Shown: positions 33,642 through 43,792, numbered from the stretch's first letter. The stretch: 64,000 nt of DNA from Ochrobactrum sp. RH2CCR150 (GCA_014138095.1 JACGXE010000004.1:124001-188000); one strand, 5' to 3'. Program-made: numbers and translations. Notes: generated from the sequence alone by a model not told the origin.

Positions 33642-33980
33642 ATGGGTATGACACAGATAAAACACGCGAAGTTCCAAATCGGTCAGGTTGTGAAACACCG
33701 GCTGTTCCCGTTCAGGGGCGTTATCTTCGACGTGGATCCTGAATTTGCAAATACGGAAGAATGGTATGAGTCGATACCTGAAGATGCACGTCCTCAGCGC
33801 GACCAGCCCTTCTATCATCTCTTCGCGGAAAACGCGGAATCGGAATATGTAGCCTATGTGTCAGAGCAGAATCTGCTGCCCGATATCAGCGGCGAACCTT
33901 TGCGTCATCCGCAGATCGACGAGATTTTCGACAGGCTAGACAATGGCACCTACCGCGTGAAATCGCAGCATTCCAATTGA
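33642..33980 (+). CDS. hspQ: Heat shock protein HspQ
   Basis: A 112-residue HspQ/YccV-type protein with the typical KFQIGQVVKHRLFPFRGVIFDVDPEF and QPFYHLFAE stretches. In enterobacteria HspQ binds hemimethylated DNA and acts as an enhancer of the Lon protease. Length is normal for the family. It stands alone and is followed by a bidirectional terminator. A start two codons later is also possible. Confidence 0.9.
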   Translation: MGMTQIKHAKFQIGQVVKHRLFPFRGVIFDVDPEFANTEEWYESIPEDARPQRDQPFYHLFAENAESEYVAYVSEQNLLPDISGEPLRHPQIDEIFDRLDNGTYRVKSQHSN

Positions 33981-34013
33981 ACTCGCTTCGCTTCTTAAAG
34001 TGATGGTTCAAAG

Positions 34014-34040
34014 AAAAAGGGCGCTGAAAGCGCCCTTTTT
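34014..34040. terminator. Bidirectional rho-independent terminator (hspQ / ialB-like)
   Basis: AAAAAGGGCGC (34014-34024), TGAAA loop, GCGCCCTTTTT (34030-34040); it has T-runs in both directions and ends two convergent genes. Confidence 0.9.
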
Positions 34041-34062
34041 GTCATTACCACGGTTCTACCAA

Positions 34063-34680
34063 TTAGTTGGCAGCGCCCTTGGCCTTGTCCTGCTCAGCCT
34101 TCATCTTGGCTTCGAAATCTTTTTGCTTCTTCTGGACTGCGTCCTGAAGTTCCTTCTGGCGGTCTTCCAGTTCCGACTGCTTCAAGGCCGGGCCGGTAAG
34201 AGCCTGCGAGAAGCCCGTGAGAGCGACCGGGATCGGGTTCGGCTTGTTCTGATAGTTGACCGAGGTCAGTGTCAGCTTACCGCCCTTCTGAAGAGCCTTG
34301 ATCAGATCGTCGTTCAGCGGCGCTTCCGCAATGCAGCGATCCGGGAAGCAGATGCCGTAGTCAAGCTTGACCGCTTTGTTGTTGTCGATCTGCATGCCAA
34401 CGCCAGCCGGAATGAGGCGGCCAATCGGCACGGTGACCTGGAAGATCTTGCGATTGATCTTGCCCTTGATTTCGATGAGGTTAACGGCGGTCAGCAACTG
34501 GCCGGAATCCGCAGTGACAATGTTCTGCGTGTTGCAGATGTCGTTGTCTTCCTGCTTCGAGCAGACCTTGAACCAACCCTGCGGCGGCTGCTGGGCCGAT
34601 GCAGGCATCGTTGCGGAGGCAAGCAAGGCGAACGCGCCAGCGATGGCCGATGTGGCAGCGATTGTCTTCGTGCTGGACAT
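34063..34680 (-). CDS. Invasion-associated locus B (IalB) family protein
   Basis: A protein of about 205 residues with a signal peptide (basic STKTIAA, hydrophobic core, cleavage near ASAQ). The mature part has the IalB pattern: WFKVCSKQEDNDICNTQN, then FPVTIGR-like TVPIGRLIPAG and KLDYGICFPDRCIAEA with paired cysteines. The last 45 residues form a charged coiled coil (QKELQDAVQKKQKDFEAK). Homologues in Bartonella are linked to red-cell invasion; the role here is unknown. ATG 34680 is used; a TTG two codons upstream is possible. Confidence 0.88.
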   Translation of the reverse strand: MSSTKTIAATSAIAGAFALLASATMPASAQQPPQGWFKVCSKQEDNDICNTQNIVTADSGQLLTAVNLIEIKGKINRKIFQVTVPIGRLIPAGVGMQIDNNKAVKLDYGICFPDRCIAEAPLNDDLIKALQKGGKLTLTSVNYQNKPNPIPVALTGFSQALTGPALKQSELEDRQKELQDAVQKKQKDFEAKMKAEQDKAKGAAN

Positions 34681-35021
34681 GATCAACAGGTTCCTTTCAA
34701 CGCTCTGATCTTTAGTTCCCGTATTCTGGCTTAGTCAGCGATAGACCGTCACTGGTTTGAAAATGCGGCAACAGCGTGACCTTAAGGACTCTCCATCCTA
34801 TTCCGGGGCGGTGTTACAACGACTACGAACACGAATCCAGACCAGTTTCCATTCGGAAGGCTCCGAATCTCGCAAAATCACCATTTTCATTGGTACTGTC
34901 ACGTTGGGAACACGCCCAAAATGCCCATATATTGTACGATCATGGTAATTTCGCCCAACGAATCAATGCTATTTCGTATTTCCTTAAAAACAAGCGCATC
35001 ACGCTTACTTACAACGGACGA
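34681..35021. other. Divergent intergenic region
   Basis: This 341-base region between the ialB-like gene and the binding-protein gene has no trusted gene. An open frame continues upstream of 35022 but encodes no signal peptide or recognisable domain. Both promoters should lie here. Confidence 0.35.
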
Positions 35022-36914
35022 ATGAAGTTGAACGGATTGATCGCTCATTTGCGCAGAAAATTCCTGCCGACAATTTCTCAGGGGCTCAAATTGGGGCTCC
35101 TGGCGGCTCTCGCCGTCTCGACGACGGGAATCGCCCTGCGCACGGCACAGGCCGAAACAGCAACGACGCCAGATTATGCACTTTCCATGCACGGGGACGT
35201 GGCGCTTCCTGCCGACTTTACGCATTTTCCCTATACCAATCCCGATGCGCCGAAGGGTGGCAAGCTCACCATGGGCGTTGTCGGCACTTTCGACAGCCTC
35301 AATCCCTTTGTGCTCAAAAGCATGCGCACCACTGCGCGCGGGCTGTTCATCGATGGAGACTTCGGCAGCCTGGTCTACGAGCCCCTGATGCAGCGTTCGC
35401 GTGATGAACCGTTTACGCTTTATCCCCTGCTTGCGGAGAAAGTCGCGATTGATCCGGCGCGAACATGGGTGGAGTTCACCCTTGATCCCCGGGCGAAATG
35501 GTCGGACGGACAACCGGTAACGGTGGATGATATTATCTTCACCTACGAGATTCTCACCGAAAAGGGCCGCCCTCCTTTCAACAACCGCATGAGTCGGATC
35601 GACAAAATCGAGAAGACTGGTGAACGTTCGGTACGCTTCAACTTCAACGACAAGTCGGATCGCGAGTTTCCGATGCTGATCGCATCGCTGATGCCGGTTC
35701 TTCCAAAACACGCAATCGACCCTGCGACATTCGGCAATTCCACACTCAAGCCGCCGGTCGGCAGCGGACCCTATCTGGTTTCCGGCGTACAACCCGGCCA
35801 GCGCATTATCTACAAGCGCAATCCGGACTATTGGGGCAAGGATATTCCATCGAAGCGCGGTACCGACAATGTCGACACGCTGACCATCGAATATTATCGC
35901 AACGAAACCTCGCTGTTCGAATCCTTCAAAAAGGGGCTGCTCGACGTTTTCATCGAGGGTAATCCGACGCGCTGGGAACGGTCCTATGATTTTCCGGCTG
36001 TACAGCAAGGACGTGTCATCAAGGAGAGTTTCGAAAAGGGCACACCAGCAAACATGCTGGGTTTCGTGTTCAACACGCGTCGTCCGATCTTCGCCGATCG
36101 CCGTGTGCGTCAGGCGCTCGGTTTGCTTTTCGACTTCGAATGGGCGAACCGCAATCTTTTCGCCAGCCAGTACAAACGTACCCAGAGCTTCTGGGAAGGT
36201 TCGGAACTATCCTCCGTTGGCAAGCCCGCCGATGCGCGGGAAAAGGAGCTTCTGGCCCCTTATCCGGATGCGGTGCGTGAAGACGTAATGAACGGCACGT
36301 GGCATGTGCCCGTCACCGACGGTAGCGGCCATGACCGTGCGCCCGCCAAACAGGCTTATGATCTTCTGATGGAAGCTGGCTTTCAGTTTCACAACGGTCT
36401 GGCCGTCGATTCCACAGGGAAACCGCTGCAATTCGAAATCATGACGCGCTCTGCGGATGAAGAAAAGATCGGCCTAGCCTACAAGCGTAATCTCGCCCGT
36501 CTTGGTATCACCGTGGAAATCCGCACCGCCGACGATGCTCAGTATCAGCAGCGGCTACAAACCTTCGATTATGACATGATCCTCGGCGCTCTTTCCAGCT
36601 CGTTGTCGCCCGGCAACGAGCAATGGATGCGCTGGGGTGCCGCGTCACGCGATGCGCAGGGCAGCTTCAACTATCCCGGCGTGGCTGATCCCGCAGTCGA
36701 TGCGATGATCGATGCGCTGCTGGCGGCGCGCACCCGTGCCGATTTTGTCAGCGCGGTCCGTGCACTCGACCGGATACTGCTATCGGGCGATTATTACATT
36801 CCTCTCTACCATCTGCCTTACCAGTGGGTGGCGCGGTGGGACCGGATCGGCCATCCGGAGAAAACTTCGCTTTACGGCTATCAGCTGCCGACCTGGTGGC
36901 GTGCCCAGCCTTAA
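35022..36914 (+). CDS. Family 5 extracellular solute-binding protein, YejA-like
   Basis: A 630-residue peptide/oligopeptide-type periplasmic binding protein. ATG 35022 (GGACGA upstream) gives a signal peptide with core LKLGLLAALAVSTTGIAL cleaved near AQAETA. Typical features are YALSMHGDVALPADFTHFPY, PKGGKLTMGVVGTFDSLNPF, KWSDGQPVTVDDIIFTYE and GTPANMLGFVFNTRRPIFADRR, the pattern of YejA proteins, which serve the YejABEF peptide importer. No permease or ATPase gene is adjacent, so it is an orphan binding protein in this window. Confidence 0.87.
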   Translation: MKLNGLIAHLRRKFLPTISQGLKLGLLAALAVSTTGIALRTAQAETATTPDYALSMHGDVALPADFTHFPYTNPDAPKGGKLTMGVVGTFDSLNPFVLKSMRTTARGLFIDGDFGSLVYEPLMQRSRDEPFTLYPLLAEKVAIDPARTWVEFTLDPRAKWSDGQPVTVDDIIFTYEILTEKGRPPFNNRMSRIDKIEKTGERSVRFNFNDKSDREFPMLIASLMPVLPKHAIDPATFGNSTLKPPVGSGPYLVSGVQPGQRIIYKRNPDYWGKDIPSKRGTDNVDTLTIEYYRNETSLFESFKKGLLDVFIEGNPTRWERSYDFPAVQQGRVIKESFEKGTPANMLGFVFNTRRPIFADRRVRQALGLLFDFEWANRNLFASQYKRTQSFWEGSELSSVGKPADAREKELLAPYPDAVREDVMNGTWHVPVTDGSGHDRAPAKQAYDLLMEAGFQFHNGLAVDSTGKPLQFEIMTRSADEEKIGLAYKRNLARLGITVEIRTADDAQYQQRLQTFDYDMILGALSSSLSPGNEQWMRWGAASRDAQGSFNYPGVADPAVDAMIDALLAARTRADFVSAVRALDRILLSGDYYIPLYHLPYQWVARWDRIGHPEKTSLYGYQLPTWWRAQP

Positions 36915-36975
36915 CTTCTCTTTGATAAGACCGTAATTCGCCCTAAATCCACTTCCAATATTATGCGATATCGAT

Positions 36976-36996
36976 GCGGGAGGCACAGCCTCCCGC
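36976..36996 (+). promoter_or_regulatory. Perfect hairpin in the leader of the FrnE-like gene
   Basis: GCGGGAGGC-ACA-GCCTCCCGC, a nine-pair stem with a three-base loop ending 19 bases before the ATG. There is no T-run, so it is not a standard terminator; it may be a leader structure or the weak end of the preceding transcript. Confidence 0.45.
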
Positions 36997-37015
36997 AACC
37001 ACACGGAGCATCCCC

Positions 37016-37702
37016 ATGAGCGAAAACACGAGTGAAAAGAAAATCACCATCGACGTTGTGTCCGATGTTGTCTGCCCATGGTGCTTTCTCGGGCGCAAGC
37101 GGCTTGAAAATGCACTCGCCATGCTACCCGAAGTGGAAGCGGAAATTCGCTGGCGTCCGTTTCAGCTCGACCCGACGCTGCCGCCACAAGGCAAGGACCG
37201 TGGCGTCTATATGCGTGAGAAATTCGGCAACGGTTCGAAGATCGACGATATTCACAAGCAACTGACCGAGTTGGGCGACGAAAACGGAATTGTGTTCGAT
37301 TTCGAAGCTATCACCCGTGCACCCAACACGCTCGATGCGCATCGTGTTATCCACTGGGCGGCCCAGGCCGCGCCAGACACGCAGAACAAGCTCGTCGGCT
37401 CACTGTTCTCGCTCTATTTCGAGCAGGGACAGGACATTGGCGACCATGAAGTGCTGGTCGATGCTGCGGCAAGCGTCGGCATGGATGCAGCCGTTGTCGC
37501 CCGTCTGCTGGAAAGCGACGCCGACAAGGCGACAATTCGCGAGGAAATCGACACCGCCAACCGCATCGGCGTACGCGGCGTTCCCTGCTTCATCATCGAT
37601 CAGAAATATGCCGTCATGGGCGCACAGACAGCCGATGTTCTTGCTGACGCCATCCGCCAGACAGCGGAAGGCTTCGAGCCGGGGATTGCCGAAGATCGTT
37701 AA
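37016..37702 (+). CDS. DsbA-family oxidoreductase, FrnE-like
   Basis: A 228-residue thioredoxin-fold protein without signal peptide, so cytoplasmic. The redox pair is C20-P-W-C23 in SDVVCPWCFLGRKRLENAL, followed by EIRWRPFQLDPTLPPQGKDR and a conserved GVRGVPCFII cis-proline loop. FrnE-type proteins act as disulphide isomerases in the cytoplasm and have been linked to oxidative stress tolerance. ATG 37016 follows CACGGAG; an earlier start at 36974 would include the hairpin region. Confidence 0.88.
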   Translation: MSENTSEKKITIDVVSDVVCPWCFLGRKRLENALAMLPEVEAEIRWRPFQLDPTLPPQGKDRGVYMREKFGNGSKIDDIHKQLTELGDENGIVFDFEAITRAPNTLDAHRVIHWAAQAAPDTQNKLVGSLFSLYFEQGQDIGDHEVLVDAAASVGMDAAVVARLLESDADKATIREEIDTANRIGVRGVPCFIIDQKYAVMGAQTADVLADAIRQTAEGFEPGIAEDR

Positions 37703-37709
37703 TCTGATT

Positions 37710-37739
37710 ATCGCGGCGGGTTAACCCGCCGCGATTTTT
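37710..37739. terminator. Bidirectional terminator (FrnE-like gene / mfd)
   Basis: ATCGCGGCGGG (37710-37720), TTAA, CCCGCCGCGAT (37725-37735), then TTTT. The stem overlaps the mfd stop codon. Confidence 0.8.
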
Positions 37740-40700
37740 GCCAGCTGTGTCATGATGACAGCCGAGCCGTTGAGGCGTTTTTCCGGCGTCGCCCAGTCGC
37801 GGATGAACACGATGCTCTGATCCGGCCTGATCTTGGCCATAGAACCCTGCTCGCCAATCATCTTCACCAGACCGACCGGGTTGTTGAACGTCGCATGACG
37901 GAACTGGATGACGACGCCCTTCGGGCCGGCATCCAGCTTTTCGACATTGGCGCGACGGCAGAGCGCCTTGATATAAACGATCTTGAGCAGGTGCTGCACT
38001 TCCTCCGGCATCGGGCCGAATCGATCGATAAGTTCTGCGCCAAATGCATCGATATCCTGTGGTTCTTCCAGATCGGCAAGGCGGCGATAAAGGCCGAGGC
38101 GCAATTGCAGGTCCGGCACATAGGCTTCGGGGATCATAACCGCCGTGCCAATGGCGATCTGCGGCGACCACTGGCTATCTTCCACTTCGCCGGAACCCTT
38201 GAGCGTCGCAACGGCTTCTTCCAGCATCTGCTGGTAAAGCTCGAAACCGACTTCCTTGATATGGCCAGACTGTTCCTCGCCCAACAGGTTGCCCGCGCCG
38301 CGAATATCCATATCGTGGCTGGCAAGCTGGAAGCCAGCGCCAAGCGTATCCAGCGATTGCAGCACTTTCAGGCGACGTTCCGCCATCTGCGTCAGCATCT
38401 TGCCCGCTGGGAGCGTGAAGAGCGCGAATGCGCGCTGCTTGGAGCGCCCGACACGACCCCGCAACTGATAGAGCTGCGCCAGACCAAACATATCCGCACG
38501 ATGCACGATCATCGTATTCGCGGTCGGAATATCGAGGCCGGATTCCACAATGGTCGTGGAAAGCAACACATCGTACTGACCGTCATAGAAGGCGTTCATG
38601 ATGTCGTCGAGCACGCCCGGCGCCATCTGACCATGCGCGACGGCGACTTTAAGTTCCGGCACATGCTCTTTCAGGAATTCTTCGATGTCACCCAGATCGG
38701 AAATACGTGGGCAGACATAGAAGCTCTGACCACCGCGATAGCGTTCGCGCAGCAGCGTTTCTCGAATGACGAGCGGGTCGAATGGCGAAACGAAGGTGCG
38801 CACCGCCATGCGATCCACCGGCGGCGTGGTAATAAGCGAGAGTTCGCGCACGCCCGTGAGCGCAAGCTGCAAGGTACGCGGGATTGGCGTTGCCGACAGG
38901 GTCAGCACATGCACATCGGATTTCAGATCCTTGAGCCTTTCCTTGTGCTTGACGCCGAAATGCTGCTCCTCATCGATGATGAGCAGGCCGAGATTCTTGA
39001 ACTTGATCGAGTTGCCGAGCAGCGCGTGGGTGCCGACGACGATATCAACCGTGCCCTCTTCCAGACCTTTTTTGGTCGCAGCCAGCTCCTTCGCGCCAAC
39101 CAGCCGCGAGGCATGAGCGACGGTAATCGGCAGGCCATGAAAGCGCTTGGAGAAGGTTTTGAAATGCTGGCGTGACAACAGCGTCGTCGGTACCACGACC
39201 GCGACCTGAACGCCGTTGAGCGCCGCGATGAAGGCAGCGCGCAGTGCAACTTCCGTCTTGCCAAAACCGACATCGCCGCAGATCAGTCGATCCATCGGCT
39301 TGCCCGCGGCAAGATCGTCAGCCACCGCCTCGATGGCGGTCATCTGGTCTTCGGTCTCGTCATAGGGGAAGCGGGCAGAGAATTCCGCATAAAGCCCATC
39401 CGGCGGCGTCATCACCGGCGCGCCGCGCATCTGGCGCTCGGCTGCGATCTGGATCAGATGGCCCGCAATCTCAAGCAGTCGTTTCTTGAGCTTGGCCTTG
39501 CGCATCTGCCATGCGCCACCGCCAAGCTTGTCGAGAACCGCATCGGACCCTTCCGACCCGTAGCGCGAGAGAAGTTCGATATTTTCGACCGGCAGAAATA
39601 GCCGGTCATCGCCTGCATAGTGAAGTTCAAGGCAATCATGCGGCGCGCCCGCAGCCGTGATCGTCTTAAGGCCAATGAACCGACCGATACCGTGATCGAC
39701 ATGGACGACAATATCGCCAGCCGTCAGCGAAGCCACTTCCGAGATGAAATCCTGATCGCGCTTGCGGCGCTTGGACCGGCGGATGAGGCGGTCGCCCAGA
39801 ATATCCTGTTCGGCAACGACGGCGAGATCACCGGCATCGAAGCCGCTTTCGACGGCAAGAACCGCTGCGGTGATCTTATCACGAGACAGCGCCTTGACCG
39901 TTGAGAGCCGGTCAACCGTCTCGATCTTTTCCAGCCCGTGCTCGTCGAGAACCTGCAACAGTCGGTCGAGCGAGCCTTCGGTCCAGGCGGCAACCAGAAC
40001 CTTCTTGCCCGATGCGCGCAGATCCGCAATGTGCTTAACCGCCGCCTCAAACAGGTTCACATCAGTTGCAGCGCGCTCCTCGGCAAAGTTGCGGCCCTTA
40101 TGCGCATCGGCATGGACAATGGTGCGGTTCGATACGTCCGGCGCGCCAAAAGGCGTAAGGTCGATGCGCAACCCGCTCGCCTGCACCGCATCCTCGACCG
40201 CCTGCGGTGTGAGATAGAGCGTTTCCGGCTTGACCGGCTTATAGGGCACGGCATCACTACCGGCTTCCTTGCCTTCAGCCTGACGCAGCCGGGCCTCGTA
40301 ATGATCCACCACCATGGTGTGGCGCTCGGTCAGCGCTTCATGCACGAGATGGTCGAACACCACCGGCATGCCGCCCGCATGATCGAAAACTGTTTCCAGA
40401 TGATCGTAGAACAGTGGCAGCCAGTGTTCCATACCGGCAAAACGGCGGCCTTCGCTGATCGCCTGATAGAGCGCATCGTCGCGCTGCGGTGCGCCGAACA
40501 TCGCCACGTAGTTCTTGCGGAAACGGCTGATCATGTCGGCTGAGAGCGTGATTTCGCTCATCGGCTGCAGCACGAATTCCTTGCGCGTGCCCGTCGTGCG
40601 CTGCGAAGCAGGATCGAAAGCGCGGATCGTTTCCAGTGTATCGCCGAAGAAATCGAGGCGCAGAGGTTCTTCTGCACCCGGCGCATAAAGATCGAGGATA

Positions 40701-41233
40701 CCGCCGCGCACGGCAAATTCGCCGATGTCGCGCACGGTCGACACACGCTCGAAGCCATTGCGCTCCAGCCGTGAAGCCAGATCGTTCATGTCGAGCTGAT
40801 TACCGGGGCGAGCTGAAATTACCTGCTCGGCAATTGCCGCCTGTGGAGGCAGTTTTTGCAGCACGGCATTGGCCGTAGTCAGCACGATGGCCGGATGCGG
40901 TGTCTTCTTGAGCGCCGCCAGCGCGCCAAGCGCGGTCAGCCTGCGCGCCGATGCGTCGGCCCCGGGCGATACGCGATCATAGGGCAAGCAGTCCCACGCT
41001 GGCAGATGCAGCACCGGCAGATCCGGCGCAACAAAGCCCAACACCTGCTCCAGATCGGCAATGCGCTGGCCGTCGCGCACGATATACATGATGGGCCCGC
41101 GTTCGCCGATCTCATCCACCAGACGCGCGAGACAGAACGCCTCGAAGCCATCGGCAACACCATCAATGACGATGTGGCGTCCAGCTTTCGTATCCGTATT
41201 GGGCTTGAGACCAAATTTGCTGAAAACGGGCAT
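37721..41233 (-). CDS. mfd: Transcription-repair coupling factor Mfd
   Basis: A 1170-residue translocase that removes RNA polymerase stalled at DNA damage and recruits UvrA. Order of parts: UvrB-like N-terminus (about 20-330), RNA-polymerase interaction domain (about 495-560, VHVDHGIGRFIGL), RecG-like helicase with Walker A GDVGFGKTEVALRAAF and DEEQHFG (about 640-980), the TRG motif region, and a C-terminal UvrA-masking domain. Length is typical. Its stop is inside a terminator, and sdhE starts its reading just upstream at 41528, so the two form an operon with sdhE first. Confidence 0.97.
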   Translation of the reverse strand: MPVFSKFGLKPNTDTKAGRHIVIDGVADGFEAFCLARLVDEIGERGPIMYIVRDGQRIADLEQVLGFVAPDLPVLHLPAWDCLPYDRVSPGADASARRLTALGALAALKKTPHPAIVLTTANAVLQKLPPQAAIAEQVISARPGNQLDMNDLASRLERNGFERVSTVRDIGEFAVRGGILDLYAPGAEEPLRLDFFGDTLETIRAFDPASQRTTGTRKEFVLQPMSEITLSADMISRFRKNYVAMFGAPQRDDALYQAISEGRRFAGMEHWLPLFYDHLETVFDHAGGMPVVFDHLVHEALTERHTMVVDHYEARLRQAEGKEAGSDAVPYKPVKPETLYLTPQAVEDAVQASGLRIDLTPFGAPDVSNRTIVHADAHKGRNFAEERAATDVNLFEAAVKHIADLRASGKKVLVAAWTEGSLDRLLQVLDEHGLEKIETVDRLSTVKALSRDKITAAVLAVESGFDAGDLAVVAEQDILGDRLIRRSKRRKRDQDFISEVASLTAGDIVVHVDHGIGRFIGLKTITAAGAPHDCLELHYAGDDRLFLPVENIELLSRYGSEGSDAVLDKLGGGAWQMRKAKLKKRLLEIAGHLIQIAAERQMRGAPVMTPPDGLYAEFSARFPYDETEDQMTAIEAVADDLAAGKPMDRLICGDVGFGKTEVALRAAFIAALNGVQVAVVVPTTLLSRQHFKTFSKRFHGLPITVAHASRLVGAKELAATKKGLEEGTVDIVVGTHALLGNSIKFKNLGLLIIDEEQHFGVKHKERLKDLKSDVHVLTLSATPIPRTLQLALTGVRELSLITTPPVDRMAVRTFVSPFDPLVIRETLLRERYRGGQSFYVCPRISDLGDIEEFLKEHVPELKVAVAHGQMAPGVLDDIMNAFYDGQYDVLLSTTIVESGLDIPTANTMIVHRADMFGLAQLYQLRGRVGRSKQRAFALFTLPAGKMLTQMAERRLKVLQSLDTLGAGFQLASHDMDIRGAGNLLGEEQSGHIKEVGFELYQQMLEEAVATLKGSGEVEDSQWSPQIAIGTAVMIPEAYVPDLQLRLGLYRRLADLEEPQDIDAFGAELIDRFGPMPEEVQHLLKIVYIKALCRRANVEKLDAGPKGVVIQFRHATFNNPVGLVKMIGEQGSMAKIRPDQSIVFIRDWATPEKRLNGSAVIMTQLAKIAAG

Positions 41234-41240
41234 GGATTTT

Positions 41241-41528
41241 TTAAAACTCTATGCGGTCACGGAAAGCGACGATATCGCGGAAAAGCGGTGTGTCATGTTC
41301 TGCCGGAATTGGGCTTTCACCCGTCACCCATTTAAGAAGATCACGGTCCAGCACTTCAAGAATCTGTTCGAACTCATCAAGCTGGGGATCGGTAAAGCCA
41401 ACCATATACTCATCCGCATATTGGCCCAGAATCAAATCCATCTCGCGCATGCCGCGATGCCAGGCGCGAAACAAAAGCTTGCGACGCCGTACATCCAGAT
41501 TTCCCGCCGCAAGTGTGCTGCCAGTCAT
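41241..41528 (-). CDS. sdhE: FAD assembly factor SdhE
   Basis: A 95-residue protein that helps attach FAD to succinate dehydrogenase. The family motif RRKLLFRAWHRGMREMDLILG contains the conserved RG-x-x-E/D, and EFEQILEVLDRDLLKWVTG follows. ATG 41528 (GGAG ten bases upstream) gives the usual length; an earlier in-frame ATG at 41573 is possible. It ends seven bases before mfd and is divergent from recG, an arrangement common in rhizobiales. Confidence 0.9.
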   Translation of the reverse strand: MTGSTLAAGNLDVRRRKLLFRAWHRGMREMDLILGQYADEYMVGFTDPQLDEFEQILEVLDRDLLKWVTGESPIPAEHDTPLFRDIVAFRDRIEF

Positions 41529-41678
41529 GTCGGAACTGCTCCATTTATCAAAATCGCTGCCGGTATATAGCATCTGGGACCGAACAGGGAACCTGTTTAT
41601 GAGACAAGAACAAAAAGAGCACGAAAAGATGATGGCACAGGCTTGCACCTGACAGCGAAGCAGTTAATGCTCGCCGCC

Positions 41679-43787
41679 ATGCGTCCATCCATGCTCGATC
41701 CGTTTTTCGCTTCCGTCCGTTCGCTTTCCGGCATTGGCCCGAAAGTTGCGGTTTTGCTTGGTAAACTTCTGGGCACAGATGTGCCCGGCGCGGAACCGAA
41801 AGTCGGCCAACTCCTTTTCCTGCCGCCAAACAGCGTCATAGACCGGCGCAACCGTCCCGGCATTGCGCTTGCGCAGGAAGGCGCAATTGTCACGCTGGAA
41901 GTGGTGGTCGATCAGCACCAGCCAGCGCCGCCCGGCAGAGGAAATGTCCCGCATCGCGTCTTCGCCCACGACGACACCGGCGAGATTGCGCTGACTTTCT
42001 TCCATGCGCAATTGCCATGGCTGCACAAGATGCTGCCCGAAGGCGAAACCGTCATCGTGTCCGGCAAGGTGGAATGGTTCAACGGGCGCGCCTCCATGGT
42101 GCATCCGGATTATATTGCGAGCCTCGAAGACGCCGCCAATCTGCCGATGGTCGAGCCGGTCTATCCGCTGACAGCTGGGCTTTCGCCGAAAACACTGGGG
42201 CGAGCCGTCAAGGAAGCGCTGACGCGTGTTCCACTGCTGCCCGAATGGATAGACGGCCCCTTGCTGGCGCGCGAGCGTTTTCCGGGCTTCCAGGATGCAC
42301 TCAACACTTTGCACCAGCCGGAAGACCCTTCCGACATTGCGCTTGAAGGCATCACGCGGCGCAGGCTGGCTTATGATGAATTTCTGGCCGGTCAGCTTGC
42401 CCTTGCCCTCGTGCGTGCCAAGACACGCCGATTGTCGGGCCGTCCGCTGGAAGGCACGGGCCGTATCGTAACCGAGATCATGCACCACCTGCCCTATAGC
42501 TTGACCAAGGGACAGGATCAGGCCGTTCGCGAAATCATCGCGGACCTCAAATCACCCGAGCGCATGTTGCGGCTTTTGCAGGGTGATGTTGGCTCCGGCA
42601 AAACGGTGGTGGGTCTGCTGTCCATGGCGCATGCTGCGGAATCCGGCGGTCAATCCGCCCTGATGGCCCCGACCGAGGTGCTCGCCCGCCAGCATTTTGC
42701 GACCATTGCGCCGCTCGCCGAAAAAGCCGGGCTGAAAGCTGCCCTGCTGACGGGCCGCGAGAAGGGCCGCGACCGGAACGCCGTGCTGGAAGGCTTGAAG
42801 AGCGGCGAGGTCAATATCGTCATCGGCACGCATGCGCTGTTTCAGGAGAAGGTCGAGTATCACGACCTCGTTTTGGTCATCATCGACGAGCAGCACCGTT
42901 TCGGTGTGCATCAGCGTCTGATGCTGACGGCAAAGGGCTCAGCCCCCGATATGCTGGTGATGACGGCAACGCCGATCCCGCGCACGCTGGTTCTGACCGC
43001 TTTCGGCGATATGGACGTATCCAAGCTGACCGAAAAGCCCGCCGGACGTCAACCCATCACCACGGCAATCCTGCCGATGGAGCGCATGGGCGAACTGGTG
43101 GAGCGTATCCGCAAAGCGGTGCAGGAAGGGCAGAAAATCTACTGGATCTGCCCGCTGGTGGAGGAATCCGAGGTCGTTGAACTAACTTCCGCGGAAGAGC
43201 GTTTCGAAAGCCTCAAATCCGTCTTTGGCGACCGGATTGGCCTTATTCATGGCCGCATGAATGGCACCGAAAAAGACGAAGCCATGCGCGCCTTTAAGCA
43301 GGGCGAAACGCGGCTTTTGGTTGCCACCACCGTCATTGAAGTTGGTGTGGACGTGCCCGACGCAACCATCATCGTGATCGAACACGCCGAACGGTTTGGC
43401 CTGTCGCAGTTGCACCAGTTGCGCGGGCGCGTGGGGCGCGGCGACAAACCGTCGACCTGCCTCCTGCTCTACAAGGGACCGCTGGGCGAAATCGGTCAGG
43501 CGCGACTGAAGGTCATGCGCGAGACAGAAGACGGTTTCCGCATTGCCGAAGAAGATCTGAAACTGCGCGGCGAAGGTGAGTTGCTTGGCACCCGCCAGTC
43601 CGGCACGCCGGGTTTCCGTCTGGCATCCATCGAAGCGCATGGCGATCTGCTGGAAATCGCCCGCAAGGACGCCCGGTATGTTTTGACCAGCGATCCCGAT
43701 CTGGAATCCGACCGCGGACAGGCACTGCGCGTGCTTCTCTATCTCTTCGGACGCGATGAGGCGATAAGGCTGCTGAGAGCTGGATAG
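41679..43787 (+). CDS. recG: ATP-dependent DNA helicase RecG
   Basis: A 702-residue helicase that remodels stalled forks. The wedge (OB-fold) domain covers about 45-170 and the helicase core follows, with Walker A GDVGSGKTVVGLLSMAHA, DEQHRFGVHQR, and motifs VATTVIEVGVDVP and QLRGRVGRG. ATG 41679 (MRPSMLDPFF) matches the usual N-terminus of alphaproteobacterial RecG; 41691 is an alternative. It is convergent with glmS. Confidence 0.95.
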   Translation: MRPSMLDPFFASVRSLSGIGPKVAVLLGKLLGTDVPGAEPKVGQLLFLPPNSVIDRRNRPGIALAQEGAIVTLEVVVDQHQPAPPGRGNVPHRVFAHDDTGEIALTFFHAQLPWLHKMLPEGETVIVSGKVEWFNGRASMVHPDYIASLEDAANLPMVEPVYPLTAGLSPKTLGRAVKEALTRVPLLPEWIDGPLLARERFPGFQDALNTLHQPEDPSDIALEGITRRRLAYDEFLAGQLALALVRAKTRRLSGRPLEGTGRIVTEIMHHLPYSLTKGQDQAVREIIADLKSPERMLRLLQGDVGSGKTVVGLLSMAHAAESGGQSALMAPTEVLARQHFATIAPLAEKAGLKAALLTGREKGRDRNAVLEGLKSGEVNIVIGTHALFQEKVEYHDLVLVIIDEQHRFGVHQRLMLTAKGSAPDMLVMTATPIPRTLVLTAFGDMDVSKLTEKPAGRQPITTAILPMERMGELVERIRKAVQEGQKIYWICPLVEESEVVELTSAEERFESLKSVFGDRIGLIHGRMNGTEKDEAMRAFKQGETRLLVATTVIEVGVDVPDATIIVIEHAERFGLSQLHQLRGRVGRGDKPSTCLLLYKGPLGEIGQARLKVMRETEDGFRIAEEDLKLRGEGELLGTRQSGTPGFRLASIEAHGDLLEIARKDARYVLTSDPDLESDRGQALRVLLYLFGRDEAIRLLRAG

Positions 43788-43792
43788 CAAAA

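Noticed and set aside
34776-35021. N-terminal extension of the YejA-like protein
   Set aside because: It would place the signal peptide 80 residues inside the protein; ATG 35022 is far more likely.
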